From positions 62,001 through 126,000 of the forward strand of contig CADASL010000002.1 of the NCBI GenBank assembly GCA_902790595.1: a DNA stretch of 64,000 bases, in the 5' to 3' direction. The position numbers were made by a program, and so were the translations under genes. Under the pieces are notes generated by a model. The model was not told where the DNA came from. It saw only the letters and a list, made by a program, of their open reading frames with translations, and did no database searches. Positions 45,513 through 55,149 of this stretch are shown one piece after another (the first letter of the stretch is position 1; every line of letters starts with the position of its first letter). Source of the DNA: an uncultured Bacteroidales bacterium (GTDB lineage: Bacteria > Bacteroidota > Bacteroidia > Bacteroidales > SZUA-534).

Positions 45513-46625
45513 ATGAACAAATTCAAAAGAACGCTGCAACTGCTGCCGGCACTGGCACTTTGCGCATCTGCAGTGGCACAGACTCCTGCCACAACCAACA
45601 TTCAGGGTAGCAAATATCCCGCCATCTACCCCGACAACACCATCGAGTTCCAACTGCGCGCCCCCGAAGCGCAGAAGGTGCAAGTTGACATCTGCGGGAA
45701 AAAGTACGATATGACCAAAAACGCCGACGGCGTATGGTCGGGCAAGACCGAGCGCATTGTGAGCGGCATTCAGTACTACAGCCTGATTGTGGACGGCGTG
45801 TCGGTGAACGACCCGGGCAGCGAGACCTTCTTCGGCTGCGGCCGTATGATGAGCTGCGTTGAAGTGCCCTACCTCGACGGCGGCAAACAATATCAGATTC
45901 AGGACGTTCCGCACGGTTGCGTCCGCACCGAGAACTACTTCTCAAGCGTGACCAAATCGTGGCGCACAATGTACGTCTACACCCCCGCCGGCTACGACAA
46001 AGACGCCAATAAGAAATATCCCATATTCTACATCATTCACGGCGGTGGCGAGGACTGCCGCGGCTGGGTTAACCAAGGTCGCGGAAACATCATTCTCGAC
46101 AATCTGGCCGCCGAAGGCAAGGCTGTGCCGATGATTCTTGTCAGCCTCGACGCCAACGCGGGCGGCTACGACGACATTGAGAAAGAGATTATGGACAACA
46201 TTGTGCCGTTTGTTGAGAAGAACTACCGCGTTGACGCCCGCCCGCAGATGCGCGCACTTGCCGGCCTGTCGATGGGCGGACTCTACACAATGCACGTGGG
46301 TATGCCGCACAACGATTTCTTCAACTATCTGGGCGTGTTCAGCTCGGGCTGGTTTGCCAACAACCGCGGCGGCGACAACGATCCCGGCACCAAATGCTAC
46401 AAATATCTGGAAGCCAACAAAGACCAGTTCAACAAGAACATCAAACTGTTGTGGCTATCGCAAGGCAGCCCCACCGACATTGCCTACAATAACTGCAAGG
46501 TAATGATGCAAAAGTTTGATACTATGGGTATTAAATACGAATTCTACGATTCGAAAGAGGGCGGTCACACCTGGCCCGTTTGGCGCGAGGATTTGTACTT
46601 GTTCGCACAAAGGCTGTTCAAATAA
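45513..46625 (+). CDS. CE1-type esterase with N-terminal Ig-like (E-set) domain, copy 1
   Basis: 370 residues. A Sec signal (LQLLPALALCASAVAQ) precedes an E-set domain (FQLRAPEAQKVQVDICG, LIVDGVSVNDPG), as in GH13-linked CBM48, then an alpha/beta-hydrolase: YPIFYIIHGGG oxyanion region, serine elbow GLSMGG (Ser253) and the catalytic His in GGHTWPVW. The family includes feruloyl and acetyl xylan esterases. Related copies are at 50731 and within 57319-59271; all share the HGxVR linker between the domains. Likely co-transcribed with the GH31 gene. Confidence 0.92.
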   Translation: MNKFKRTLQLLPALALCASAVAQTPATTNIQGSKYPAIYPDNTIEFQLRAPEAQKVQVDICGKKYDMTKNADGVWSGKTERIVSGIQYYSLIVDGVSVNDPGSETFFGCGRMMSCVEVPYLDGGKQYQIQDVPHGCVRTENYFSSVTKSWRTMYVYTPAGYDKDANKKYPIFYIIHGGGEDCRGWVNQGRGNIILDNLAAEGKAVPMILVSLDANAGGYDDIEKEIMDNIVPFVEKNYRVDARPQMRALAGLSMGGLYTMHVGMPHNDFFNYLGVFSSGWFANNRGGDNDPGTKCYKYLEANKDQFNKNIKLLWLSQGSPTDIAYNNCKVMMQKFDTMGIKYEFYDSKEGGHTWPVWREDLYLFAQRLFK

Positions 46626-46742
46626 GGTCACAATGTGATATTGGTCATATTCCTGAATGACAGCTTTTAATATATACGCTGCAAAATATCAATATCCGAA
46701 AGTAACAAAAAAAAGCTGCAAATCGTAGTAGCTGATTGGTAT

Positions 46743-47618
46743 ATGAAACTTTTTGGACTGACATCGGTTTTAAAACTTGCGCTTCTGACCGCCACGGCTG
46801 TCTTGGCTGCGGGATGCTCGTCGAGCAAGAAACAGCGGGAGCTCAACCCTGACACTGCCGACCTTACCTGGCGCGGCGACTACGATGCGACTACCCACCG
46901 GATGACCTACACCGGCGAATGGGCCGGCTGCGGATGGTGGTTCGGCGACGACAGCGTGAAACCATCGGCCGATTTCAGTGAATATGACCAATTGGTGGTG
47001 TCGGTGGACAACATTGTCGGCGACAGCGTAAAACTCTTTCTGAATGTGAGATACACCACAACCGACTATATTTCGTCGGAGTCGGCGCCGATTGTTGACG
47101 GACGCGCCGAGCTGCGTGTCGACCTCGACCCGGACAACAAATCGCACGTTCTTGAGGCTTACGTGATGAGCAAATATCCGTGCGAGCTGACCATTGGCAA
47201 ATCGTACCTCTCCACCCCCACCCAGTACGGCAAACCTCGCGAGCTCAAATCGTTCGGCGGTTATATCGACGCATCGGAATTCAAAGGCTACAACGACGAC
47301 GCGCTGGTGTCGTTCAACTATTTCGCTGACGGCGAGATGACTTACATCGACAGCGGAGTTGTCAAGCAGATGAACAACTGGGGCATCGGACTTGTCTGCT
47401 CAAATGCCGACATCAACGAGAACGTCTATCCCGGACGCCGCATAATTCTGAAGAAACTTGGCGAGCAATCGTTCGACTGCCGATTGGGCGATATTCGCTA
47501 TCTAATTGAACTTGAGGGCAATGACGGCAAACGCGGCATATATTGGTTTGTCTGGACCGGCGGTCATCTTACCGATGTCCACATCATCAACGCCACCATC
47601 AGGAAGGCTCTAAATTGA
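46743..47618 (+). CDS. Lipoprotein of unknown function, tandem paralogue 1
   Basis: 291 residues. The signal ends in LAAGCS, a lipobox. The mature part appears all-beta, with TWRGDYDATTHRMTY, the Trp/Gly-rich WAGCGWWFGDD, FSEYDQLVVSVD, SHVLEAYVMSKYPCELTI, and a second half with ALVSFNYFADGEMTYIDSG. The first half has the feel of a jelly-roll carbohydrate-binding module, but no known family is recognised. It is clearly homologous along its length to the next gene (47652-48515), at roughly 55-60% identity by eye. Placement among glycosidases suggests a surface glycan-binding role, which is inference. Confidence 0.8.
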   Translation: MKLFGLTSVLKLALLTATAVLAAGCSSSKKQRELNPDTADLTWRGDYDATTHRMTYTGEWAGCGWWFGDDSVKPSADFSEYDQLVVSVDNIVGDSVKLFLNVRYTTTDYISSESAPIVDGRAELRVDLDPDNKSHVLEAYVMSKYPCELTIGKSYLSTPTQYGKPRELKSFGGYIDASEFKGYNDDALVSFNYFADGEMTYIDSGVVKQMNNWGIGLVCSNADINENVYPGRRIILKKLGEQSFDCRLGDIRYLIELEGNDGKRGIYWFVWTGGHLTDVHIINATIRKALN

Positions 47619-47651
47619 GTAATTAAAGACAAAAAGCCAATTAGGAAAGTT

Positions 47652-48515
47652 ATGAGAACAATTGTCGATAGAATTTTGCCGCTGGCCATTACAATGGCCG
47701 CCGTTGCGTGCAGCACGCCCGACAACTCGAAATTCGACCTTTTGCCCGACGATATGAATCTGACTTGGCGTGGCGATTACAACGCGGAAACGCACCGTAT
47801 GCACTATACCGAAAACTGGTCAGGCTGCGGATGGTCGTTCGGCGACGACGTTAAAAAGCCATCGGCCGACTTCAGCGCCTACGACCAACTGGTTGTAACT
47901 GTCGACAGCATATCCACCGACACCACGGCTCTGTTCCTAAATATCAGATACACAACATCTGACGTTGTAACAACCACTTCGTCTCCGATTATCGACGGGC
48001 GGACAACCCTGCGTGCCAATTTGGATTCTGTCGGGAAATCGCACGTGCTTGAGGCTTACGTGATGAGCAAGCGCCCGTGCGACCTGGTTATGAAAACCGC
48101 AACCTTCTGCAAAGCAACGCGATACGGGAAGAAACGAGTGCTGAAAACCCGCGACGGGTTTATTGATGCCTCGCAGTTTAAAGGCTACAGCGACGACGCG
48201 CTCGTATCGTTCAACTATTTTGTTGACGGTCTGATGATTCACGTTGACAGCGGCATTGTTAAGCCGATGGACAACTGGGGCATTGGAAAAATCTGCTCGA
48301 GCGCCGACGTCGATGAGAACGTCTGCCACGGAAGGCAAATCATCTTGAAGAAAATCGGCACACAATCGTTCGACTGCCGCTTGGGCGACCTCCGATATAT
48401 GATTGATTTTGACGGCGGAAACGGCCGACGCGGCTTGTACTGGAGCGTTTGGATGGGCGGCCACCTGACCGAGGTTCGAATGATTAACACCACCATCCGC
48501 GAGGCAAAAAACTGA
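47652..48515 (+). CDS. Lipoprotein of unknown function, tandem paralogue 2
   Basis: 287 residues. The signal leads to VACST. It repeats the upstream paralogue's landmarks: NLTWRGDYNAETHRMHY, WSGCGWSFGDD, SHVLEAYVMSKRPCDLVM, DALVSFNYFVDG, GIVKPMDNWGIG and SFDCRLGDLRYMI. Differences cluster in the loops (WWFGDD to WSFGDD) and in the region near residue 155. A tandem duplication with 33 bases between the genes suggests diversification of ligand binding. Function unknown. Confidence 0.8.
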   Translation: MRTIVDRILPLAITMAAVACSTPDNSKFDLLPDDMNLTWRGDYNAETHRMHYTENWSGCGWSFGDDVKKPSADFSAYDQLVVTVDSISTDTTALFLNIRYTTSDVVTTTSSPIIDGRTTLRANLDSVGKSHVLEAYVMSKRPCDLVMKTATFCKATRYGKKRVLKTRDGFIDASQFKGYSDDALVSFNYFVDGLMIHVDSGIVKPMDNWGIGKICSSADVDENVCHGRQIILKKIGTQSFDCRLGDLRYMIDFDGGNGRRGLYWSVWMGGHLTEVRMINTTIREAKN

Positions 48516-48542
48516 TTGGCAGATTTATTGACTTACTGATAA

Positions 48543-48600
48543 CTATCATCCCGAAAACTATCGTCCCGATGGCTATCGTCCCGATGGCTATCGGGATGAT
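48543..48600. repeat. 15-bp tandem repeat ending in a CCCGAT/ATCGGG palindrome
   Basis: Three 15-base units of the form CTATCGTCCCGATGG followed by CTATCGGGATGAT, whose complement closes a hairpin. Related elements are at 50517-50556 and 55056-55071. Confidence 0.8.
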
Positions 48601-48665
48601 TTTTTTCGCCCCCGCGCAACCTTTTCAACTTCAACGCCGTCTGCGCAATAGTGTGAAAAGTTTTT

Positions 48666-48673
48666 TAACTTTG
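48666..48673 (+). promoter_or_regulatory. -7 element upstream of a small gene pair
   Basis: TAACTTTG, four bases before the ATG at 48678. No good -33 match. Confidence 0.45.
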
Positions 48674-48677
48674 GCCT

Positions 48678-48827
48678 ATGACAACTTTGCGGACAGATAG
48701 CATTATTGTAGGTTTGAATATGTATTTGGCATCCAAATCAGCACAAGGAATATTATCTGAAGATGAAGAAGTAATAAAAAATGTTAATGATTTCATCAAA
48801 TCCATTAAGACCCAAATACAGGAGTAG
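48678..48827 (+). CDS. Small protein of 49 residues, unknown function
   Basis: Begins MTTLRTDSIIVGLNMYLA and ends in an amphipathic charged helix (DEEVIKNVNDFIKSIKTQIQE). It stops seven bases before the next gene. Because the -7 element lies only four bases upstream, translation could instead begin at the internal ATG at 48720. No family is recognised; plausible because of promoter and spacing. Confidence 0.45.
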   Translation: MTTLRTDSIIVGLNMYLASKSAQGILSEDEEVIKNVNDFIKSIKTQIQE

Positions 48828-48833
48828 AAAGAA

Positions 48834-49355
48834 ATGTCAACAATACCTGTTCCATACAGAGTAAGGAATCACAGTAGAAAGCATCGATTTATTAGTGGAT
48901 GTTGTGGATGTGTTGTTGTTATGATTTTAGGCTCATTTCTTTTTATTATTTTTCCAAAAACTCTTTCAGATTCGGCAGCATTTGAAGGATCATTAATTGA
49001 AATAGACACTATTGGGTATGCAATAAATGTAAAGGGCGAAAAAAGTTGGGATGACTATAAGTACAAAGTTCAAGAAACATATAGGTTTGATAAAAAAGAC
49101 TTACCAAACATTCGTGCGTTTTTAGCAAACAATCAAACCGATAGTGTCAATGTGCGAATATGGGCTGAAAAATGGCAAGCACGTCAAATAGAAATGAATG
49201 GTGTAATGGTGAAAGAATATAATTGGTGGAAATATGCCCAACCTGCTTTTTGGCTAATGATACTGCCAGGCACTATTATCCTAATTCTTTTAATACTAGA
49301 TAGAAAGCGATTACTGAAGGAGCCTGAACAAGAAAAATCTGCGCCAATCCGTTAA
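48834..49355 (+). CDS. Two-pass membrane protein of unknown function
   Basis: 173 residues. A basic N-terminus is followed by a membrane helix (GCVVVMILGSFLFIIF), an extracytoplasmic domain of about 90 residues (IEIDTIGYAINVKGEKSWDDYKYKVQ, cited in part), and a second helix (WLMILPGTIILILLIL). The shape recalls DUF3592-type proteins, but the match is weak. AT content is higher than in neighbouring enzyme genes, as for the small gene before it, hinting that the pair is acquired. Confidence 0.6.
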   Translation: MSTIPVPYRVRNHSRKHRFISGCCGCVVVMILGSFLFIIFPKTLSDSAAFEGSLIEIDTIGYAINVKGEKSWDDYKYKVQETYRFDKKDLPNIRAFLANNQTDSVNVRIWAEKWQARQIEMNGVMVKEYNWWKYAQPAFWLMILPGTIILILLILDRKRLLKEPEQEKSAPIR

Positions 49356-49421
49356 ATCTGCGTTATCTGCGTTCAAAAAAATTGTGTTGTCGGCCTTTCA
49401 AGGTTAATAGGTGCGCAAAAC

Positions 49422-49449
49422 GTAGAGACGCGGCGCGCCACGTCTTTAC
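49422..49449. repeat. REP-like palindrome
   Basis: GTAGAGACG ... CGTCTTTAC arms with one mismatch around a CGCGGCGCGCCA-type GC-rich centre; same layout as the REP element inside the RAYT gene at 15095-15159. The rest of 49356-49564 holds only simple repeat-like sequence. Confidence 0.7.
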
Positions 49450-49535
49450 AGGCGGCGACGGCGGGCAGTGTAGCGGTGATTGTTGGTGTGGAAACAAAAC
49501 CCCTGCCGAACAGATGAGAATCCGCTGAAATGTTG

Positions 49536-49543
49536 TATGTTTG
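49536..49543 (+). promoter_or_regulatory. -7 element of the DUF3791/DUF3990 module
   Basis: TATGTTTG, 22 bases before the ATG at 49565. Confidence 0.5.
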
Positions 49544-49564
49544 TATGTCTAAAAACGAAAGGCT

Positions 49565-49786
49565 ATGTCGAAAGACAGAGTGAATATTATTGAATACACG
49601 ATTGCGCTGATAAACGAATTTGCCAAAAAGTTCGGCTTATCGGAAGCGGAGGCTTTCGGCTACATCGACCGCTGCAACGGAATGAAACTGATTGAGGAGT
49701 GCTACGACATAATGCACACCCTTTCGTTTGCCGACGGCGTGGCGGGGATGGCATCGTATTGCAGAAGGCACGGAGGAACGCTATAA
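49565..49786 (+). CDS. DUF3791 domain protein
   Basis: 73 residues, the usual size. YTIALINEFAKKFGLSEAEAFGYI and LIEECYDIMHTLSFADGV are the DUF3791 pattern, an all-helical small protein. It overlaps the next gene (TAATG). DUF3791 genes are repeatedly found just before DUF3990 genes; in that setting this is a candidate antitoxin or toxin partner. The pairing is recalled knowledge; the antitoxin role is inference. Confidence 0.85.
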   Translation: MSKDRVNIIEYTIALINEFAKKFGLSEAEAFGYIDRCNGMKLIEECYDIMHTLSFADGVAGMASYCRRHGGTL

Positions 49787-50253
49787 TGATTCTCTATCAC
49801 GGCTCAAATATGGAAATCAGCGAGATAGACCTTGCCAAATCGCGCCCATACAAAGATTTCGGCAAGGCGTTCTATCTTTCATCCGACAAGCAGCAGGCGT
49901 TGAGTATGGCTCGTTTTAAGGCGCTCACAGTTGGCGGCGAGGAGAAAATAACAACTTTCGATTTCGACGAAAGCAACACAAGTGACTTGAGAATCAAAAA
50001 GTTCGACAGTTATAGTCAGGAATGGGCAGATTTTGTTTTCAACAATCGCGATGAGCGGCAAAATTTCCAACACAACTACGACATTGTTTACGGCCCGATA
50101 GCCAATGACACCGTGGGCGTACAGATTCGCGACCTGCGCGAACGCAAAATCTCGATGGATGAGTTTCTGAAAAATCTTGAGTACAAAAAAGGTATCACAT
50201 TCCAATATGCCTTTTGCACCCCTTTGGCAATATCAAAACTGAAACGGCTATGA
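49786..50253 (+). CDS. DUF3990 protein, ADP-ribosyltransferase-like
   Basis: 155 residues from the ATG overlapping the DUF3791 stop. The sequence has ILYHGSNMEI (YHG with a His, as in H-Y-E/Q ART enzymes), DFGKAFYLSSDKQQALSMA (the FYLT..QA tyrosine motif), HNYDIVYGPIANDTVG and the C-terminal FQYAFCTPLAI. These fit DUF3990, which I regard as ART-fold related. If active it would transfer ADP-ribose from NAD to a cell target. It overlaps the third gene by four bases, so three genes form a tightly coupled unit. Confidence 0.85.
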   Translation: MILYHGSNMEISEIDLAKSRPYKDFGKAFYLSSDKQQALSMARFKALTVGGEEKITTFDFDESNTSDLRIKKFDSYSQEWADFVFNNRDERQNFQHNYDIVYGPIANDTVGVQIRDLRERKISMDEFLKNLEYKKGITFQYAFCTPLAISKLKRL

Positions 50254-50471
50254 ATGTCACCGAGTCTCAATTCAGATATTTGAAGGAAACTTTGTCGAAA
50301 GACCTTATTGCAATGCTAATGGAGCGCAAGAATATGACAATGGAAGATGCCTTCAGATTTTATTATGAATCAGACACCTTCCGAAAAATATCCGATTCGG
50401 AAACGGGACTTTTCTTCCAAAGTCCGGGTTATGTTTTCTCGTATCTCGAAGATGAGATGAAAGAACGGTGA
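50250..50471 (+). CDS. Third gene of the DUF3791/DUF3990 module, small helical protein
   Basis: 73 residues from ATG at 50250, overlapping the DUF3990 stop (ATGA). MTMEDAFRFYYESDTFRKISD and ETGLFFQSPGYVFSYLEDE form a pattern that I have seen beside DUF3990 genes but cannot name firmly. Likely helical with a short beta segment. Strict overlap on both sides of the DUF3990 gene implies stoichiometric synthesis of all three products. Confidence 0.7.
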   Translation: MNVTESQFRYLKETLSKDLIAMLMERKNMTMEDAFRFYYESDTFRKISDSETGLFFQSPGYVFSYLEDEMKER

Positions 50472-50516
50472 TTTTATTTGCAGGACACGAACTGTGAGAA
50501 TCAGTGTTTCCAACAA

Positions 50517-50556
50517 TTATCGTCCCGATAACTATCGTCCCAATTATCGGGACAAT
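50517..50556. repeat. CCCGAT-type palindromic repeat
   Basis: ATTATCGTCCCGATAACTAT followed by CGTCCCAATTATCGGGACAAT; GTCCC and GGGAC arms pair across AATTATC. Same family as 48543-48600. Confidence 0.7.
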
Positions 50557-50663
50557 GCGCGAAAACAGCCGCCTTTCGCCGCCATTCGCCGCAAGGCAAA
50601 ACAAAAAATCTACGAACACCAATCTGCGGCGCACGAATAAGCCGATTTTCAATATTGCAGAAA

Positions 50664-50694
50664 ATTGTGGTTAAAAACCATTTAATTATGTTTG
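50664..50694 (+). promoter_or_regulatory. Promoter of the second CE1 esterase gene
   Basis: -33 ATTG (50664-50667), a 19-base spacer and -7 TATGTTTG (50687-50694), 37 bases before the ATG at 50731. Confidence 0.7.
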
Positions 50695-50709
50695 CCAATA
50701 TGAATTTAA

Positions 50710-51879
<1,170 letters not shown>

Positions 51880-52087
51880 GTTTTAAGTTATTAAGTTTTA
51901 AGTTATAAGTTATTAATTCGAATGTTGAAACGCTTCGCTGTTGAACAGGTTGAACAAGTTTAAGAGTTGAGAAGTTGAGAGGTTAAGAATTTAAGACGTT
52001 TTGATATTGAAAAATCTGCGTTAATCTGTTGAATCTGTGTCATCTGCGTTCAACATCGAATTAAAAATCGAAAATCAGAAATCAAAA
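51880..52087. repeat. Degenerate short-unit repeats between esterase and GH43 genes
   Basis: Successive near-repeats of AAGTTTTAAGTTAT, then GTTGAA/GTTGAG units, an element CGCTTCGCTGTT (complement of AACAGCGAAGCG at 55040 and 55080), and AATCTGCGTTAATCTG-type text that recurs in part at 49356. No gene or clear promoter is seen. Confidence 0.65.
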
Positions 52088-53086
52088 ATGAACAAGAACA
52101 TTCTTTTCGGGCTGGCTCTGCTGGCTATGGGCTGCACGGCGCAGCAATCGCAAAACACCTTCACATTTGAAGGCAACCCGCTCATTCGCAATAAGTTCAC
52201 TGCCGACCCCGCACCAATGGTTTCGGGCGACAGGCTCTATCTGTACGTTGGCCACGACGAGTTCTATCCTGGTCAGGACAGCGCTGGCGGCGGCAAGGAA
52301 TTCAACATCACCGAGTGGCTCTGCTACTCGACCGCCGATATGAAAACGTGGACCGACCACGGCTCGGTGCTGCGCCCTGGCGATTTTGCGTGGGCCGACA
52401 CCGTGACACCCAAAGTGGGTACGGCCTGGGCTGCGCAGGTGGTTGAGCGCGACGGCAAATTCTACTACTACATCACCTGCCAAGGCAAGCAGCCGTACTC
52501 GGGTTACGCCATCGGCGTGGCTGTGAGCGACTCGCCGACGGGTCCGTTTGTTGACGCAATCGGCAAGCCAATCATTTGTGACACAATGACTTCTAACGGT
52601 GCTCGCGGCTGGTGGAACGACATCGACCCGACCGTTTATATCGACGGCGACGACGCCTGGCTCTGCTGGGGCAACGGCACCTGCTTTATGGCCAAACTCA
52701 AACCCAATATGATTGAGTTAGACAGTGATATTCAAGTTGTTAACGTACCGAAATACACCGAAGGCCCGTGGCTCACAAAGCGCAACGACACCTGCTACCT
52801 GATTTACGCGTCGTGGGGCCGTGGCGGCGAAGCCATCGACTATGCCACAGCGCCGTCGTTCAGCGGCCCGTGGACACCCCGCGGACAGGTCACGGGCGAA
52901 GCCGCGAACAGTTTCACAATCCATCCTGGGGTGGTTGAGTTCAACGGCAAATGGTGGCTGTTTTACCACAACGCCACGCTCGAAATTGACGGCGTGAAGG
53001 GCGCCATCGGACGCCGCTCGGTATGCGTTGACGAAATGGAATTCAACGCCGACGGAACAATCAAATTCGTTAATCAGACAAAATAA
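52088..53086 (+). CDS. GH43 family glycosidase lipoprotein
   Basis: 332 residues from ATG at 52088, which opens a lipoprotein signal (ILFGLALLAMGCTAQ). The five-bladed propeller has the catalytic base in FTADPAPMV, the modulator in DIDPTVYIDGDD and the acid in YTEGPWLTKR. SFTIHPGVVEFNGKWWLFYHN is the family's closing blade. It is most like arabinofuranosidase/xylosidase GH43 members. It ends six bases before a GH97 gene; the two are an operon. Confidence 0.94.
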   Translation: MNKNILFGLALLAMGCTAQQSQNTFTFEGNPLIRNKFTADPAPMVSGDRLYLYVGHDEFYPGQDSAGGGKEFNITEWLCYSTADMKTWTDHGSVLRPGDFAWADTVTPKVGTAWAAQVVERDGKFYYYITCQGKQPYSGYAIGVAVSDSPTGPFVDAIGKPIICDTMTSNGARGWWNDIDPTVYIDGDDAWLCWGNGTCFMAKLKPNMIELDSDIQVVNVPKYTEGPWLTKRNDTCYLIYASWGRGGEAIDYATAPSFSGPWTPRGQVTGEAANSFTIHPGVVEFNGKWWLFYHNATLEIDGVKGAIGRRSVCVDEMEFNADGTIKFVNQTK

Positions 53087-53092
53087 ATTGAT

Positions 53093-54964
53093 ATGAAAAG
53101 ACGCAGTGCCATATCACTGTTTGCGCTTGCAATCGCTTTGATTTCAGCAAGTTGCAGTTCAAAAAAAGAGCAAGTCGCGGTTTCGCCCGACGGACGGATA
53201 ACCGTTTATGCCGAAGCGGGCAAGTATCTTGTCAAATATCTTGATAATGACGCACTTACAATCGCCCGAATCGGCTACGACAGCCTTGCCGCCGCCCCCG
53301 AACTGAAATTCGCGCAAGCGGTGAGCGCCGACTATACAATGATTGCTGGCAAGCGGTCGCACTGCGCCAATCGGGCCAACGAGTACACGGCCGCGCTGGA
53401 CGCGAACACCGACCTGATTTTCCGCGTCTATAACAACGGAATCGCCTTCCGCTATCAGTTCCACAACGTGGCCGAGCCAATGGCAATTCCCACAGAATTA
53501 ACATCTTACGAGATTCAGGAAGGCACGCGCCGCTGGTTTATGCAGTGGGCCGAGTCGTACGAAGGATTTTTCACACCCGACACCACAGCAAAGCAAAAGG
53601 CAGTGTTCAGTTTTTCAGGCACTTTCGTGAAAAACGGCTGGTGCTGCCGCTGGTCGTACCCCGCGCTTATGCAGCCGTCGGACAGCGTTTTCGTGCTTTT
53701 GAGCGAATCGGGCGTGGGCGCCGACAACAGCGCTTCGTGCCTTTGGAACGACGGCGACAACATTGAGATTTTCAACGTCCGCCCCGACAAGAACGAGACC
53801 GAAATCAGCGGCTCGTACCTGACGCCGTGGCGCGTGGCGATTATCGGCAATCTGGCTGATATTGTGGAATCTACGCTGATTACCGACGTGGCCGACGACT
53901 GCAAAATCGACGACACCAAATGGATTGAGCCTGGCGTGGTTTCGTGGATTTACTGGGCCTACAATCACGGCTCGAACGATTACAACATCATCAAAAAATA
54001 TGTGGATTTGGCTGTCAGTCTGAAACTTCCGTATATGCTTATCGATGCCGAATGGGACGAGATGAAAAACGGAAAGACCATTGAAGACGCTGTAAAATAC
54101 GCTGTGGACCACAATGTCAAGCCGCTGATTTGGTACAGTTCGTCGATTGGCTGGATTCACGGCGCGCCTGGGCCGAAGTTCCGCCTGAACAAGCCCGAAG
54201 ACCGCGAGCGTGAGTTCGCGTGGCTTGAGAAAATCGGGGTTGCGGGCGTGAAAATCGACTTTTTCTCGGGCGACAACCAAATGAATATGAGTTATTGCAT
54301 CGACTTGCTGCAATCGGCTGCACGTCACCATCTTACGGTGAATTTCCACGGCGCCACCCTGCCGCGCGGCTGGCAGCGCACCTACCCCAATCTGTTGAGC
54401 ACCGAAGCGGTTTACGGCGCCGAGTGGTACAACAACGTGCCGACCTTCACCAACAAGGCCGCCGCACACAACGCCACGCTGCCGTTCACGCGCAACGTTG
54501 TCGGCTCAATGGACTACACGCCGTGCGCTTTTTCCGATTCGCAGCATCCGCACATCACCACGCACGCCCACGAGTTGGCGCTGACGGTGCTCTTTGAGTC
54601 GGGCCTGCAGCACCTTGCCGACCGCCCCGAGAGCCTTCTGGCGCAGCCGCAGAATGTGCAAAACTTCTTCGGGCAGTTGCCTGCCGCTTGGGACGAGACG
54701 AAATTCGTAGGCGGCTATCCTGCTGATTATGCGGTTGTTGCGCGCCAAAGCAATGGCAAATGGTACGTTGCGGGCATCAACGGCACCGACAATGAACGCG
54801 AAATTGCTGTGAATCTTGATTTTATAAAAGACGGGAAGTTCACAATGTTCGCCGACAGCGGCAACACCGACAGCCCGTGGACAATCGAAAATATCGACGC
54901 CAACAGTCTGCCCAAAATGGTGAAAATGCAGCCGCGCGGGGGATTTGTGATTGCGGAAGAGTAA
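53093..54964 (+). CDS. GH97 family glycosidase lipoprotein, copy 1
   Basis: 623 residues. Signal to LISASCSS, a lipobox. N-terminal beta-super-sandwich (VSPDGRITVYAEAGKYLV), then the (beta/alpha)8 barrel with WIYWAYNHGSNDYN, YMLIDAEWDEM and GVKIDFFSGD, where Asp389 sits at the place of the nucleophile of retaining GH97 enzymes; NFHGATLPRGWQRTYPNL and the C-terminal sandwich follow. Retaining GH97 members are alpha-galactosidases or similar. Strongly similar to the next gene, at well over half identity by eye. Confidence 0.94.
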   Translation: MKRRSAISLFALAIALISASCSSKKEQVAVSPDGRITVYAEAGKYLVKYLDNDALTIARIGYDSLAAAPELKFAQAVSADYTMIAGKRSHCANRANEYTAALDANTDLIFRVYNNGIAFRYQFHNVAEPMAIPTELTSYEIQEGTRRWFMQWAESYEGFFTPDTTAKQKAVFSFSGTFVKNGWCCRWSYPALMQPSDSVFVLLSESGVGADNSASCLWNDGDNIEIFNVRPDKNETEISGSYLTPWRVAIIGNLADIVESTLITDVADDCKIDDTKWIEPGVVSWIYWAYNHGSNDYNIIKKYVDLAVSLKLPYMLIDAEWDEMKNGKTIEDAVKYAVDHNVKPLIWYSSSIGWIHGAPGPKFRLNKPEDREREFAWLEKIGVAGVKIDFFSGDNQMNMSYCIDLLQSAARHHLTVNFHGATLPRGWQRTYPNLLSTEAVYGAEWYNNVPTFTNKAAAHNATLPFTRNVVGSMDYTPCAFSDSQHPHITTHAHELALTVLFESGLQHLADRPESLLAQPQNVQNFFGQLPAAWDETKFVGGYPADYAVVARQSNGKWYVAGINGTDNEREIAVNLDFIKDGKFTMFADSGNTDSPWTIENIDANSLPKMVKMQPRGGFVIAEE

Positions 54965-55149
54965 AAGTTTAGGGGGTAAGAGTTTAGGGGTTAGAATGCT
55001 AAAAAGTTAAGAATTTAGAAAGTTGAAAATGGTTAGTTATCTAAACAGCGAAGCCCCCGATAGTTATCGGGATAAACTTCTAAACAGCGAAGCGGCTAAC
55101 CCCTAAACGATTCACCGATTAAACAGTTAAACGATTAAACAATAAAAAA
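54965..55149. repeat. Short-unit repeats between the two GH97 genes, with a REP-like palindrome
   Basis: Strings of GTTTAGGGG and TTAAACGATT-like units. TAAACAGCGAAGC occurs at about 55041 and 55082, flanking CCCGATA-GT-TATCGGG at 55056-55071. No gene or promoter is visible. Confidence 0.65.

Noticed and set aside
49786..49796. Macro domain gene at 29434 as the dedicated antitoxin of the DUF3990 protein
   Set aside because: They are 20 kb apart, and the macro gene sits in a housekeeping-like operon; only a functional link could be argued, with no sequence support.
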